DNA of 64,000 nt from Maribacter algicola (GCF_003933245.1 NZ_QUSX01000001.1:1674001-1738000), one strand, 5' to 3'; shown: positions 1 through 7,773, counted from the first letter of the stretch. Numbers and translations are program-made. Notes: a model not told the origin generated them from the sequence alone.

Positions 1-1
1 T

Positions 2-1009
2 ACGGCGACCCCTTTTGAGGAGCACCTAAAGGAAGGTGCCCTCTATGCAAGTTCCTCAAACGGCAGCCAATTACACTTTACGATATCTGAACAACATGAA
101 GAAATGTTCAAGGCCGAATTGGATGCCGTTGGGGAGCGTGTTTCCAAAGATACAGGGATAGACTATTCGGTTAGCTACTCCTTTCAAAAACCATCCACGG
201 ATACCATTGCGGTGGATATGAACAATGAACCCTTCCGGAATCCGGATGGGACCGTATTGTTCCGCCCGGGGGGTCATGGTGCTTTGATAGAGAACCTGAA
301 CGAACAGGATGCCGATATTATTTTCATCAAAAACATTGATAATGTGGCCGTAATGCAGGATGCAAAAGCGGTCGCGGACAGCAAAAAGACCTTGGCAGGT
401 GTCCTGCTGAAAGTCCAGAAAAAAGCTTTTGAATATGCTAAAATGCTTGATGAGGGAAGTGTCTCCGAAAAAGAACTGGATATAATAAGGGTTTTCTTAT
501 CCGAAGAAATGAACGTAAAATTTTCCAAGGATTTCGATAGTCTATCCAATAAGGAAAAGACGGACGTTTTAAAATCCAAAATCAATAGGCCCATCCGCAT
601 TTGTGGTATGGTGAAAAACGAAGGCGAACCGGGTGGCGGTCCGTTTTGGATAAAAAATGCTGATGGTGAGATTTCATTACAGATTATAGAATCCGCCCAA
701 ATCGATATGGATAACCCAAAGCAAGTGGACATTCTACAAAATTCGACCCACTTCAATCCGGTCGATTTGGTCTGTGGTATTCGCGACTACAAAGGAAACA
801 AATTCAACCTTTTGGATTTTATCGACCCCAAACAGGGTTTTATCACCGAGAAAACTATGAATGGAAAGGAATTAAAGGCACTAGAGCTTCCTGGTCTATG
901 GAACGGTGCCATGGCACATTGGAATACCATTTTTGTTGAAGTTCCCTTGGTAACCTTTAATCCGGTAAAGACGGTTCTAGATCTTTTAAAGGATTCGCAC
1001 CAAGCTTAA
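2..1009 (+). CDS. DUF4301 family protein, 5' end outside the window
   Basis: About 335 residues are visible. The frame is open from base 2 and the first in-window ATG (104) lies inside conserved sequence, so the true start is upstream of the window. The sequence looks like the Bacteroidota DUF4301 family, a soluble protein of unknown function. It holds a glycine-rich FRPGGHGALIENL segment and a following IIFIKNIDNV strand, which recall a nucleotidyltransferase-like fold, but that fold link is inference. There is no signal peptide or membrane segment in the visible part. The gene stands alone, and a 223-base gap separates it from the next gene on the same strand. Confidence 0.75.
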   Translation, partial: TATPFEEHLKEGALYASSSNGSQLHFTISEQHEEMFKAELDAVGERVSKDTGIDYSVSYSFQKPSTDTIAVDMNNEPFRNPDGTVLFRPGGHGALIENLNEQDADIIFIKNIDNVAVMQDAKAVADSKKTLAGVLLKVQKKAFEYAKMLDEGSVSEKELDIIRVFLSEEMNVKFSKDFDSLSNKEKTDVLKSKINRPIRICGMVKNEGEPGGGPFWIKNADGEISLQIIESAQIDMDNPKQVDILQNSTHFNPVDLVCGIRDYKGNKFNLLDFIDPKQGFITEKTMNGKELKALELPGLWNGAMAHWNTIFVEVPLVTFNPVKTVLDLLKDSHQA

Positions 1010-1232
1010 AATTTAATCATAGGCAATAAAAAAAGTGTGTACTTGTTACGCAATATTTTTATCTCAAAGATTATAAGTCTTAACATAATGAATAGTGCCC
1101 ATGCTTTTTTGAGACATACTGGGTATGATCTCTTTATGCGTTAAAAAAAAGTAAAGTTTTATAGTCAAACATCCAACTTGGCAATGACCCCGTAAATAAA
1201 GGTAAGTACGAATCATTAACATAAAATATCTA

Positions 1233-1541
1233 ATGAAAAAGTATATCCTATTTAGCATAGTGGTTTTTGCAACGATAATGAGCGGCCATGCAAATTCTTA
1301 CCAAATGGAAAAAGTTTCAAAAATTGAAATGGTAAATGACGATTATGAAAGAATTCCGTCCAGTGAGTTGACCCCCGCCGTAGTGGAAGAAATTTTAAAG
1401 GAATATCCAACATCAAAGTTGGGAGCGGCCTATAGAAATTCTAAAGGAATATTTAAGTTGGTCATGGTATTGAAAAGTGGTACAAGAAGAACGGTCTATA
1501 TTGATCCTTATGGAAATTGGATTACCAATAAGAAAAGATGA
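1233..1541 (+). CDS. small exported protein, PepSY-like
   Basis: This is a 102-residue protein with a Sec signal peptide (residues 1-20, ending near GHANS). The mature part is one small alpha/beta domain with the pattern LTPAVVEEILKEYP, then AAYRNSKGIFKLVMVL, then VYIDPYGNWI. That helix-strand-strand layout resembles PepSY-like domains of Bacteroidota periplasmic proteins, but I do not recognise a specific family. It starts at ATG 1233 with no clear Shine-Dalgarno site, as is normal for this phylum. A strong intrinsic terminator follows 22 bases after the stop, so the gene is probably monocistronic. Its function is unknown. Confidence 0.7.
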   Translation: MKKYILFSIVVFATIMSGHANSYQMEKVSKIEMVNDDYERIPSSELTPAVVEEILKEYPTSKLGAAYRNSKGIFKLVMVLKSGTRRTVYIDPYGNWITNKKR

Positions 1542-1563
1542 CGAATACTGTATTCATTAATCT

Positions 1564-1593
1564 AAAAAAGGCTGCCTCGGCAGCCTTTTTTTA
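1564..1593 (+). terminator. intrinsic terminator
   Basis: A GC-rich stem (GGCTGC at 1570-1575 with GCAGCC at 1580-1585) around a CTCG tetraloop is flanked by an A-run on the left and a T-run on the right. It lies just after the stop of the small exported protein gene. The symmetry would let it work on either strand. Confidence 0.9.
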
Positions 1594-1804
1594 TTTTTCA
1601 AATGCGTATTAAAGATTTTCTTTTCAATGATTATTGACAAAAAAAAATATACTTCGTAAATCATTGATTTTCAAATAACAAAAATAAACGTATCAGTTTT
1701 TATTTTTAGAAAGGTGACCTTAGCGCTCAAACTGTGTCCTATAAGATGTAAAGAAATTTAAGAACCCTCGAAAGTCAAACACTAACCGTTAACTGTAAAG
1801 GGAC

Positions 1805-1964
1805 CATTAAGTTTCAGGACAATTCGACAAAAACGGGCTATTACAATTTGTGGTAGTTGTGTTATGGGAGTTTTCATAAGGTTTTGGTTGTTGTACCCTA
1901 GTTTTGGTCCTGAAATTAATCTTGATGGTGGTAAAGGGAGCTGGTCAGTCGGCTCCCTTTTTTT
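1805..1964 (+). ncRNA. candidate structured non-coding RNA (possibly 6S-like)
   Basis: No credible ORF lies between 1542 and 2201. Within it, TTTCAGGAC (1812-1820) pairs perfectly with GTCCTGAAA (1907-1915). Farther inside, AAAAC (about 1829-1833) can pair with GTTTT (1901-1905), and GGG with CCC, giving a long closing stem broken by internal loops. An apical hairpin TTATG/CATAA lies at 1862-1879. A terminator (1933-1962) follows directly. A long rod closed by its ends, then a terminator, is the architecture of 6S RNA, and a flavobacterial 6S family (6S-Flavo) is known. I cannot test membership here. The 5' end is not defined and could lie nearer 1710. Confidence 0.4.
1933..1962 (+). terminator. 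intrinsic terminator of the candidate RNA
   Basis: The stem AAAGGGAGC / GCTCCCTTT has a ten-base loop and is followed by a run of seven or more T. No protein gene ends just upstream, so it implies a separate non-coding transcript ending here, ahead of the riboswitch promoter. Confidence 0.8.
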
Positions 1965-2009
1965 ATCAATTTTTTGTCGATCAATATCAATTTATTCAAA
2001 CAAGCGGTG

Positions 2010-2017
2010 TATTTTTG
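2010..2017 (+). promoter_or_regulatory. -7 promoter element (TATTTTTG) for the thiamin receptor
   Basis: This is a perfect TAnnTTTG Bacteroidota -7 box. It sits 9 bases before the first conserved base of the TPP riboswitch, as expected if transcription starts at the riboswitch edge. No good TTG element is seen at -33. Confidence 0.65.
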
Positions 2018-2025
2018 CGCCATCT

Positions 2026-2108
2026 CAAAGGGGTGCCTAATCCTATAAAGGAGGAAGCTGAGATTATACCCAATGAACCTGGGCAGGTAATGCTGCCAAG
2101 GGATGGCA
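2026..2108 (+). promoter_or_regulatory. TPP riboswitch (THI element)
   Basis: The conserved THI-box segments appear in order: AAAGGGGTGC (2027-2036), CTGAGATTATACCC (2059-2072), GAACCTG (2075-2081), GGCAGGTAATGCTGCCAAGGGA (split over 2082-2103). These form the pyrimidine-binding CTGAGA arm and the pyrophosphate-binding arm of the class. It lies about 95 bases before a TonB-dependent receptor gene on the same strand, so that receptor should be repressed when thiamin pyrophosphate is plentiful. Confidence 0.95.
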
Positions 2109-2182
2109 ATCGCCACATTAGGATTATCAAGGTCCTTAGTTGGACAAAAATTCATGTTTAATTTAGAATAATAGCCCCTTTT

Positions 2183-2203
2183 ATTCGTAACACTTTTACG
2201 AAT
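2183..2203 (+). promoter_or_regulatory. hairpin covering the start codon of the thiamin receptor gene
   Basis: ATTCGTAA (2183-2190) and TTACGAAT (2196-2203) form a perfect 8-bp stem with a 5-base loop. The 3' arm includes the first two bases of the ATG at 2202. No U-tract follows, so this is not a terminator. It is a plausible translational expression platform for the upstream TPP riboswitch; that role is inference. Confidence 0.5.
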
Positions 2204-4382
2204 GAAACAATCTATGTTCGCAACATTGGCCTTACTAGGCCTTACCATGGGCTCGTACGCCCAACAACAACCAACGGAAACGGATTCCCTAGAAGGGAAG
2301 AAAGTGGTACTGGACGAAGTCTTTGTCTCCGCGGTACGTGTTACCAAGGAGTCCCCGGTAACCTTTTCCAATTTAACAAAGGAAGAAATCAAACCAAGAA
2401 ATTTAGGTCAGGACATTCCTATTTTAATGAATTTTTTGCCTTCTGTGGTTACCACCTCCGATGCTGGGGCCGGAGTAGGGTATACTGGTATTCGGGTACG
2501 CGGTAGCGATGCCACAAGGGTAAATGTTACTATTAATGGTATCCCGTACAACGATGCGGAATCGCAAGGAACGTTTTGGGTGAACATGCCCGATTTTGCC
2601 TCCTCTACCGAGAGTCTGCAGCTACAGCGCGGTGTGGGAACCTCTACCAATGGAGCAGGAGCCTTTGGTGCCAGTCTCAATTTGTTGACCGATGGTTTTT
2701 CCGAAGATGCCTATGCCCAGATATCTTCTTCCTACGGCAGTTTCAATACGTTTAGGCGGAATATCAAGTTCAGCACGGGTCTCCTAAACGATATGGTGGA
2801 AATTTCCGGGAGGCTTTCACGAATAAATTCCGACGGGTATATCGACAGGGCTACATCAGATTTGGATTCCTATTTTCTGCAAGGCGCCTACAAGGACGAT
2901 AATACCCTGATCAAGGCCCTACTTTTTGGGGGGCATGAAATCACCTACCAAGCTTGGTACGGTATCGATGCGGAGACTCTACGGACGGACCGCACCTTTA
3001 ATCCGTCAGGAATTTATACCGATGAAAATGGCAACATTCAATTCTATGAGAACGAGGTGGACGACTACAAACAGGACCATGCCCAGCTTTTATGGAACGA
3101 ACGGCTATCCGATTCCTGGAGTACCAACATCGCTCTGCATTATACCAAAGGTAGGGGATTTTTTGAGCAGTTTAGGGAGGACGATGCTTTTGAAACCTAC
3201 GGTTTTGAACCCCTTAACGTGAACGGGGAAGAAGTGAACACCACTGACCTGATCCGGCGACGTTGGTTGGACAATGATTTTTACGGTACCGTTTTTTCCG
3301 CAACGTATGATAGGGAAAACCTGAACCTGATTTTTGGGGGCGGATGGAACAACTACGAAGGAGACCACTTTGGCGAAGTCATCTGGGCAAGGTTTGCCAG
3401 CAATGGTGAATACAAGGACCGATATTATGATGACACCTCAAAAAAATCCGATTTTAATATCTATTCCAAGGCAAATTATAAGCTGAACGACCATTGGTCG
3501 CTCTACGGTGATTTACAATATAGAACGGTAGGGTATCAGGCCAATGGCGAGGATACGGGTATGGTAGATGATACCTTCAACTTTTTTAATCCCAAAGCGG
3601 GGGTTACTTATGATTTAAACCGAAATAATAATTTCTACTTCTCCTATGCCCGGGCTAACCGGGAACCCAATAGGAACGATTATGAAAATGGTAGTCCAAG
3701 ACCCGAAAAATTGGACGATTGGGAATTGGGATGGCGCTACATTTCTCCAGACGTTCAAGTGAACACGAACCTTTACTATATGAAGTATCAGGATCAATTG
3801 GTATTGACCGGGGAACTGAACGATGTGGGTGCCCCGTTAAGGGCCAATGTGGGGGATAGTTATCGGTTTGGACTGGAAGTTGACGCACAAGTGCGAATAG
3901 GCACTAAGTTTACTTGGGGACCTAACATCACATTGAGTACCAATAAAAACAGGGATTTCCTTTTCCAAAGGGACGGAGTGTTGCAAAATTTGGGAAATAC
4001 CAATATCGCCTATTCCCCAGATATTATAGCCGGAAACTTGATAACCTACAAGCCGGTGGAAGCATTTCAAATTTCCTTGTTGTCCAAATATGTGGGCAAA
4101 CAGTTTATGGGGAATATAGATGCCGAGAGTTCCGTACTCGATGCCTATACCCAAACCGACCTGAATTTTCAGTATGAACTCCCATTCAAGGGTTTTTTGA
4201 AGAGCATTGTATTTTCAGGTTTGGTAAATAACCTGTTTGATGCGGATATCGTATCGAATGGATATTTCTTTACGTTTGATGATGATTTTTCAAACCCCGG
4301 AGTGATTACCACTGTGGAAGGTGCGGGATATTATCCGCAGGCGGGCATCAACTTTTTGTTAGGGGCGACGGTTAATTTTTAA
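2202..4382 (+). CDS. TonB-dependent receptor, predicted thiamin uptake
   Basis: This 726-residue outer membrane receptor has a signal peptide (about residues 1-20, ending SYAQ), a TonB-box-like segment near LDEVFVSA, a plug domain (about 45-160, with IRVRGSDATRVNVTINGIPYNDAESQ split across its loops), and a 22-strand barrel ending in an aromatic residue (VNF). The upstream TPP riboswitch indicates that the substrate is thiamin or a precursor; this matches the known riboswitch-linked thiamin receptors of Bacteroidota. There is no carboxypeptidase-like N-terminal extension and no SusD partner, so it is a cofactor-type rather than a glycan-type receptor. The gene is monocistronic, with a strong terminator 42 bases after the stop. 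Confidence 0.9.
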   Translation: MKQSMFATLALLGLTMGSYAQQQPTETDSLEGKKVVLDEVFVSAVRVTKESPVTFSNLTKEEIKPRNLGQDIPILMNFLPSVVTTSDAGAGVGYTGIRVRGSDATRVNVTINGIPYNDAESQGTFWVNMPDFASSTESLQLQRGVGTSTNGAGAFGASLNLLTDGFSEDAYAQISSSYGSFNTFRRNIKFSTGLLNDMVEISGRLSRINSDGYIDRATSDLDSYFLQGAYKDDNTLIKALLFGGHEITYQAWYGIDAETLRTDRTFNPSGIYTDENGNIQFYENEVDDYKQDHAQLLWNERLSDSWSTNIALHYTKGRGFFEQFREDDAFETYGFEPLNVNGEEVNTTDLIRRRWLDNDFYGTVFSATYDRENLNLIFGGGWNNYEGDHFGEVIWARFASNGEYKDRYYDDTSKKSDFNIYSKANYKLNDHWSLYGDLQYRTVGYQANGEDTGMVDDTFNFFNPKAGVTYDLNRNNNFYFSYARANREPNRNDYENGSPRPEKLDDWELGWRYISPDVQVNTNLYYMKYQDQLVLTGELNDVGAPLRANVGDSYRFGLEVDAQVRIGTKFTWGPNITLSTNKNRDFLFQRDGVLQNLGNTNIAYSPDIIAGNLITYKPVEAFQISLLSKYVGKQFMGNIDAESSVLDAYTQTDLNFQYELPFKGFLKSIVFSGLVNNLFDADIVSNGYFFTFDDDFSNPGVITTVEGAGYYPQAGINFLLGATVNF

Positions 4383-4423
4383 ACCTATTGCTTGTACCTG
4401 AAAAGGTAACAGTTTAAAAATCA

Positions 4424-4458
4424 AGACCCCAAAGGTTTTAGTCTTTGGGGTCTTTTTT
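4424..4458 (+). terminator. intrinsic terminator after the thiamin receptor
   Basis: AGACCCCAAAG (4424-4434) pairs with CTTTGGGGTCT (4443-4453) around an 8-base loop, followed by a T-run. Confidence 0.92.
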
Positions 4459-4473
4459 ATGTGATATAATTAG

Positions 4474-4911
4474 TTAGTTTGTTACGGTAACGCTATTTCC
4501 GCCAAAGCTTGTTCTGTATTCCAACATGTCATAGTAGCGATTGCCATCGTCCGGTCTGTTGAGCATCTGTCCCGTAAAAAGACTGTATTCATAGTCCTCG
4601 CAGGAGCAGGTCGCTACCTGACCGTTCAAGGTCATGGTGGAACAATCGTTGGGCGCGTGGTTGGGACAACTGGCTTCAAAGGCTCGAAACTGGTTAAATC
4701 CGGCATTAATTATAAAAACCCCACGGGTACCCACGCCATCAAGTATAATTCGAACTGCACTTCCCGTATTGGTTAAAGGATTATACTCTGGTAAGTTGAG
4801 GTTGGCATCGAACCTAAAATTGATTTCCTGCAGATAGGGATTGCGGTTTGTGGTGTTATTGTCGCAGGCCAGAAAAAACAGAAAAAGAATAAGAGCGGAT
4901 ATGCGTTTCAT
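4474..4911 (-). CDS. lipoprotein with a degenerate Rieske-like domain
   Basis: The 145-residue product starts at ATG 4911, which places a proper lipoprotein signal (FLFFLAC lipobox) at the N-terminus; an upstream in-frame ATG at 4953 would add 14 unlikely residues. The C-terminal half resembles a Rieske fold: CPNHAP, about 17 residues, then CSCEDYEYSLFTG. True Rieske proteins have CxH and CxxH to bind a 2Fe-2S cluster. Here the first motif is CxxH and the second has Glu in place of His, so a cluster is unlikely. It is probably anchored to the inner face of the outer membrane. It is divergent from greA, and the two promoters overlap. Its function is unknown. Confidence 0.7.
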   Translation of the reverse strand: MKRISALILFLFFLACDNNTTNRNPYLQEINFRFDANLNLPEYNPLTNTGSAVRIILDGVGTRGVFIINAGFNQFRAFEASCPNHAPNDCSTMTLNGQVATCSCEDYEYSLFTGQMLNRPDDGNRYYDMLEYRTSFGGNSVTVTN

Positions 4912-4950
4912 GCTGTAAGAATGTTTGGGGATTCGATACTTAAATTTGTA

Positions 4951-4958
4951 CAAAATTA
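4951..4958 (-). promoter_or_regulatory. -7 element for the Rieske-like lipoprotein gene
   Basis: Read on the minus strand this is TAATTTTG, a perfect TAnnTTTG match 40 bases upstream of the ATG at 4911. It abuts the divergent -7 element for greA. Confidence 0.55.
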
Positions 4959-4960
4959 TA

Positions 4961-4968
4961 TATATTTG
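4961..4968 (+). promoter_or_regulatory. -7 element (TATATTTG) for greA
   Basis: A perfect TAnnTTTG match. The predicted start of transcription is near 4975, giving a greA leader of about 70 bases that begins with the left arm of the hairpin at 4973. Confidence 0.6.
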
Positions 4969-4972
4969 TGGG

Positions 4973-5030
4973 AAATCCTCTCTAAAAAAGTCATGGGTAT
5001 ATGGCTGTTATAGAGGATTTTGCTATTTAT
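4973..5030 (+). promoter_or_regulatory. inverted repeat in the greA leader
   Basis: AAATCCTCT (4973-4981) pairs perfectly with AGAGGATTT (5022-5030) across a 40-base loop in the 5' untranslated region. It is followed by TTGCTATTTATAAAA, a weak U-tract. It could be an attenuator or an RNA-stability element. Confidence 0.4.
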
Positions 5031-5044
5031 AAAACGATGAACTA

Positions 5045-5521
5045 ATGAGTAACGTATCATATTACACTGCTGAGGGACTTAAAAAGTTAAAGGAGGAATT
5101 GAATTACTTGAGGGATGTGGAGCGGCCAAAGGCTTCCCAGGCCATCGCGGATGCCCGGGATAAGGGAGACTTGTCCGAAAACGCGGAATATGATGCCGCC
5201 AAGGAGGCCCAGGGACTGCTGGAAATGAAGATTTCCAAAATGGAGGCCACCTTGGCAAATGCCCGATTGATTGACGAATCCCAATTGGATACGTCCAAGG
5301 TACTTGTACTGTCTACCGTAAAGTTAAAGAACCAGACCAACGGTATGGAGATGAAATATAAACTGGTCGCGGAAAGCGAAGCCGATTTAAAATCCGGGAA
5401 AATATCCGTGAACTCACCCATCGGAAAAGGATTGTTGGGGAAAAGCGTGGGCGAAGTGGCGGAAATATCCGTACCAAACGGCACCATGAGATTCGATATT
5501 CTTGAAATCACAAGGGAATAA
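5045..5521 (+). CDS. greA: transcription elongation factor GreA
   Basis: The 158-residue length is exact for the family. Residues 1-75 form the N-terminal antiparallel coiled coil (TAEGLKKLKEELNYL...), which reaches into the RNA polymerase secondary channel. The acidic tip falls at DKGDLSENAEYD, the signature that lets GreA stimulate transcript cleavage and rescue backtracked polymerase. Residues 80-158 form the FKBP-like domain, including the conserved SPIGKGLLGKSVGE. The ATG at 5045 is the only sensible start. It has its own promoter and leader hairpin and ends at a strong terminator. Confidence 0.97.
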   Translation: MSNVSYYTAEGLKKLKEELNYLRDVERPKASQAIADARDKGDLSENAEYDAAKEAQGLLEMKISKMEATLANARLIDESQLDTSKVLVLSTVKLKNQTNGMEMKYKLVAESEADLKSGKISVNSPIGKGLLGKSVGEVAEISVPNGTMRFDILEITRE

Positions 5522-5543
5522 TAGATTCGAATTGCTTAATTTT

Positions 5544-5580
5544 AATCCCACCATATTTCTACTATGGTGGGATTTTTATT
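5544..5580 (+). terminator. intrinsic terminator after greA
   Basis: AATCCCACCATA (5544-5555) pairs with TATGGTGGGATT (5563-5574) around a 7-base loop, followed by T-rich sequence. It separates greA from the HIT gene. Confidence 0.9.
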
Positions 5581-5596
5581 TACTAAAACCTGAACC

Positions 5597-5986
5597 ATGG
5601 CAACCCTATTCACTAAAATCATAAATAGAGAAATACCCTGCTACAAAATTGCTGAAGATGAAAACTATTTGGCATTTTTGGATATCAATCCCAATGCTAA
5701 AGGCCATACCCTATGTATCCCCAAGGTTGAGGTAGATAAAATATTGGACTTGGACGAGGCTACCTATATGGGGCTTATGGCATTTTCCAGAAAGGTTGGA
5801 AAGGCCCTTGAACAGGCCGTGGAATGTAAACGGGTGGGGATAACGGTGATTGGCCTGGAAGTGCCGCACGTACATGTACATTTGATTCCTTTGAACTCCA
5901 TGCAGGACGCTACTTTTCAAATTAAGGTAAAACTATCGGAAGAGGAATTTAAGCAGGTAGCTGAGGCGATCGCTTCTAAACTTTGA
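5597..5986 (+). CDS. HIT family nucleotide-binding protein
   Basis: This 129-residue single-domain protein of the histidine triad superfamily carries the HVHVH motif at residues 91-95, followed by LIPL. The N-terminus (FTKIINREIPCYKIAEDE) is typical of the HinT/HIT branch. Family members hydrolyse or transfer nucleoside phosphoramidates or dinucleotide polyphosphates in the cytoplasm; the substrate here cannot be told. The start at ATG 5597 lies 17 bases after the greA terminator. Its last 11 bases overlap the end of the convergent zinc-ribbon gene. Confidence 0.92.
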   Translation: MATLFTKIINREIPCYKIAEDENYLAFLDINPNAKGHTLCIPKVEVDKILDLDEATYMGLMAFSRKVGKALEQAVECKRVGITVIGLEVPHVHVHLIPLNSMQDATFQIKVKLSEEEFKQVAEAIASKL

Positions 5987-6332
5987 TCGTTCCTCCCAAA
6001 AAGAAGTAGACCCCAATACCCACAATCGCGATCATCAGCAAAAGAATAATAAAAAATAGGAAGGTAGGTTTTGCGGATTTTTTTTCCGGTACGACGGTTT
6101 TCTGATAATAGTCGAACATACGTTCAATATCATCGGTCCATTTGACGGGATAGATCATGGAGTTACACTTTCTGCAAACAATTTGATTGGTAATCTCATT
6201 CGTAGTCTTATGGAAGAAGGCACCGTAGGTGTGCTTTTGGTAAAAAGTGAGCTTTAAATCCTGATTAAAACACTCGGGACAATTATTGTTCAAGTCTGCC
6301 TCCTTAATTACTTTCAGTTTTTCCTTTGCCAT
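5976..6332 (-). CDS. zinc-ribbon membrane protein
   Basis: A 118-residue protein with two Cys pairs, CPEC (near residue 18) and CRKC (near residue 53), that should bind one zinc ion, and a single C-terminal transmembrane helix (about residues 90-112). It is a tail-anchored cytoplasmic zinc ribbon of unknown function, common next to the kinase gene in flavobacteria. It lies 2 bases downstream of the sensor kinase gene, so the two are surely cotranscribed and may work together. Confidence 0.75.
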   Translation of the reverse strand: MAKEKLKVIKEADLNNNCPECFNQDLKLTFYQKHTYGAFFHKTTNEITNQIVCRKCNSMIYPVKWTDDIERMFDYYQKTVVPEKKSAKPTFLFFIILLLMIAIVGIGVYFFLGGTIKV

Positions 6333-6334
6333 GA

Positions 6335-7483
6335 TTATTGATGTACTTTAAGTGTGATTTGCATGATGGTTCCTTCTTTTCCTGAGGAGAGCACTTTTAT
6401 CTTACCGTTATGATATTCCTCAATAATTCTTTTTACAAGGGATAAGCCAAGTCCCCATCCTCGTTTTTTAGTGGTTACGCCGGGGTTAAAAATAGTATTA
6501 AAACTACTTTTGGGGATTCCGTGACCGGTATCGGCCACAAGGATGTTCACATGTTTCCCATTGGGAACGATCTCAATGGCGATGCTTCCCTTGCCTTTCA
6601 TTGCATCGATGCCATTCTTTACCAAATTTTCAATGGTCCAATTATAGAGCGATCGGTTCAATAAAACCTGTGCATTGTCGACCTTTGAATTAAAGGAAAA
6701 ATGAATCAGTTTGGAACTCCTTCTTTTAAGATAATCATAGGCGTTCCTGGTTTCAATAACAATGTCGCTTGCATCCAGTTTTGGGAGGGAGCCAATTTTT
6801 GAAAACCGTTCCGTTATGGTCTGTAACCTCGCAATGTCCTTTTCTATTTCCTTCGTGATGTCCGTACTTATATTCTCGGTTTTCAAAAGCTCGTTCCATC
6901 CTAAAAGGGAGGAAAGTGGGGTGCCAATTTGGTGTGCCGTTTCCTTGGCCATTCCGGCCCACAGTTTGTTCTGTTCCGATGCCTTGTTCGTTTTAAAAAG
7001 AAAGTAAATAACGGCCCCAAACAACAGAATAATCAATAACAGGGCGATGGGGTAAAACTTCAATTTGTTCAATACTTCAGAATTACCATAGTAGAGTGTT
7101 GCCAAATGTTCTCCCTGCTGATCTATGGAGATGGGAACGTTCTCATCCTGGAACTGTTGTAACTTTTTGGAAATGTATAAAGAATCGGTAGCCAACTCAG
7201 AAGGAATATTGTTGGTCCTTATGGAACTATCCTTGTTTATAAGGATCATGGGCGTTGAGGTATTGTTTTGGAAAACCTTTAAATGAAGACTTCCTAAATC
7301 AACGTCTTCCGCAGATTGTAAAAATTCTGATTGGGCCGTGGCCCAAATCTCCATCTTTAAACGCTCTTCCTCCTTGAAGGTCTTAAAAAAGCTATTGGTA
7401 TTCCAAAGAATCAAACTCACCACGATAAAGGAGCCAATAACAAGGAATATGTTCGTAGTCTTGTTTTTAGGACTAAAATTCAT
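6335..7483 (-). CDS. membrane sensor histidine kinase, orphan
   Basis: A 382-residue kinase with transmembrane helices near residues 12-30 and 143-165, an extracytoplasmic sensor of about 110 residues between them, an H-box with phospho-acceptor His in ETAHQIGTPLSSL (about residue 186), an N-box (NLVKNGIDAM), a G1 box (DTGHGIP) and a G2 box (GWGLGLSLVK). The H-box HQIGTP variant is frequent in Bacteroidota. No response regulator is adjacent, so its partner is elsewhere. It forms a two-gene unit with the zinc-ribbon membrane protein. The signal it senses is unknown. Confidence 0.9.
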   Translation of the reverse strand: MNFSPKNKTTNIFLVIGSFIVVSLILWNTNSFFKTFKEEERLKMEIWATAQSEFLQSAEDVDLGSLHLKVFQNNTSTPMILINKDSSIRTNNIPSELATDSLYISKKLQQFQDENVPISIDQQGEHLATLYYGNSEVLNKLKFYPIALLLIILLFGAVIYFLFKTNKASEQNKLWAGMAKETAHQIGTPLSSLLGWNELLKTENISTDITKEIEKDIARLQTITERFSKIGSLPKLDASDIVIETRNAYDYLKRRSSKLIHFSFNSKVDNAQVLLNRSLYNWTIENLVKNGIDAMKGKGSIAIEIVPNGKHVNILVADTGHGIPKSSFNTIFNPGVTTKKRGWGLGLSLVKRIIEEYHNGKIKVLSSGKEGTIMQITLKVHQ

Positions 7484-7649
7484 CCAGAAATTTTATACTA
7501 TTAAAGATAACCTAAAATGTAATTATTTGTTGTGCTCGGGAGTTTATCTAGATCATTTCATGATGCGCTGTATCAGGGTTTTCGGATTAACCTTTCCTTC
7601 GGAGTGGTCGAATCGCAAATTTTCGGGATTCGGGTTAGGCAAAATACAG

Positions 7650-7667
7650 TCCCGAAAGCTTTCGGGA
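7650..7667. repeat. 18-base perfect palindrome
   Basis: TCCCGAAAGCTTTCGGGA equals its own reverse complement. A related half (TTTCGGGATTCGGG) lies 30 bases to the left at 7621-7634. No U-tract follows on either strand. It may be a copy of a dispersed palindromic repeat or a regulator site. Confidence 0.6.
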
Positions 7668-7773
7668 TCTATTTTAGATTTTTGGGCAGAAATGAAACCG
7701 GTGATATGCCATAATGAGTTGCCTAGAGGATAGTTGGTTCCAAGAAATTCTTTATTTCCCCATTCATTTTGTT

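Noticed and set aside
1904..2161. Open frame covering the TPP riboswitch
   Set aside because: It starts inside a candidate RNA stem and runs through a terminator and the whole riboswitch. The conserved RNA motifs explain the sequence.
7338..7733. Open frames running through the 7484-7808 gap
   Set aside because: They begin inside the antisense strand of the kinase gene or lack a plausible start, cross a perfect palindrome and show no protein-like pattern. The region is better read as non-coding.
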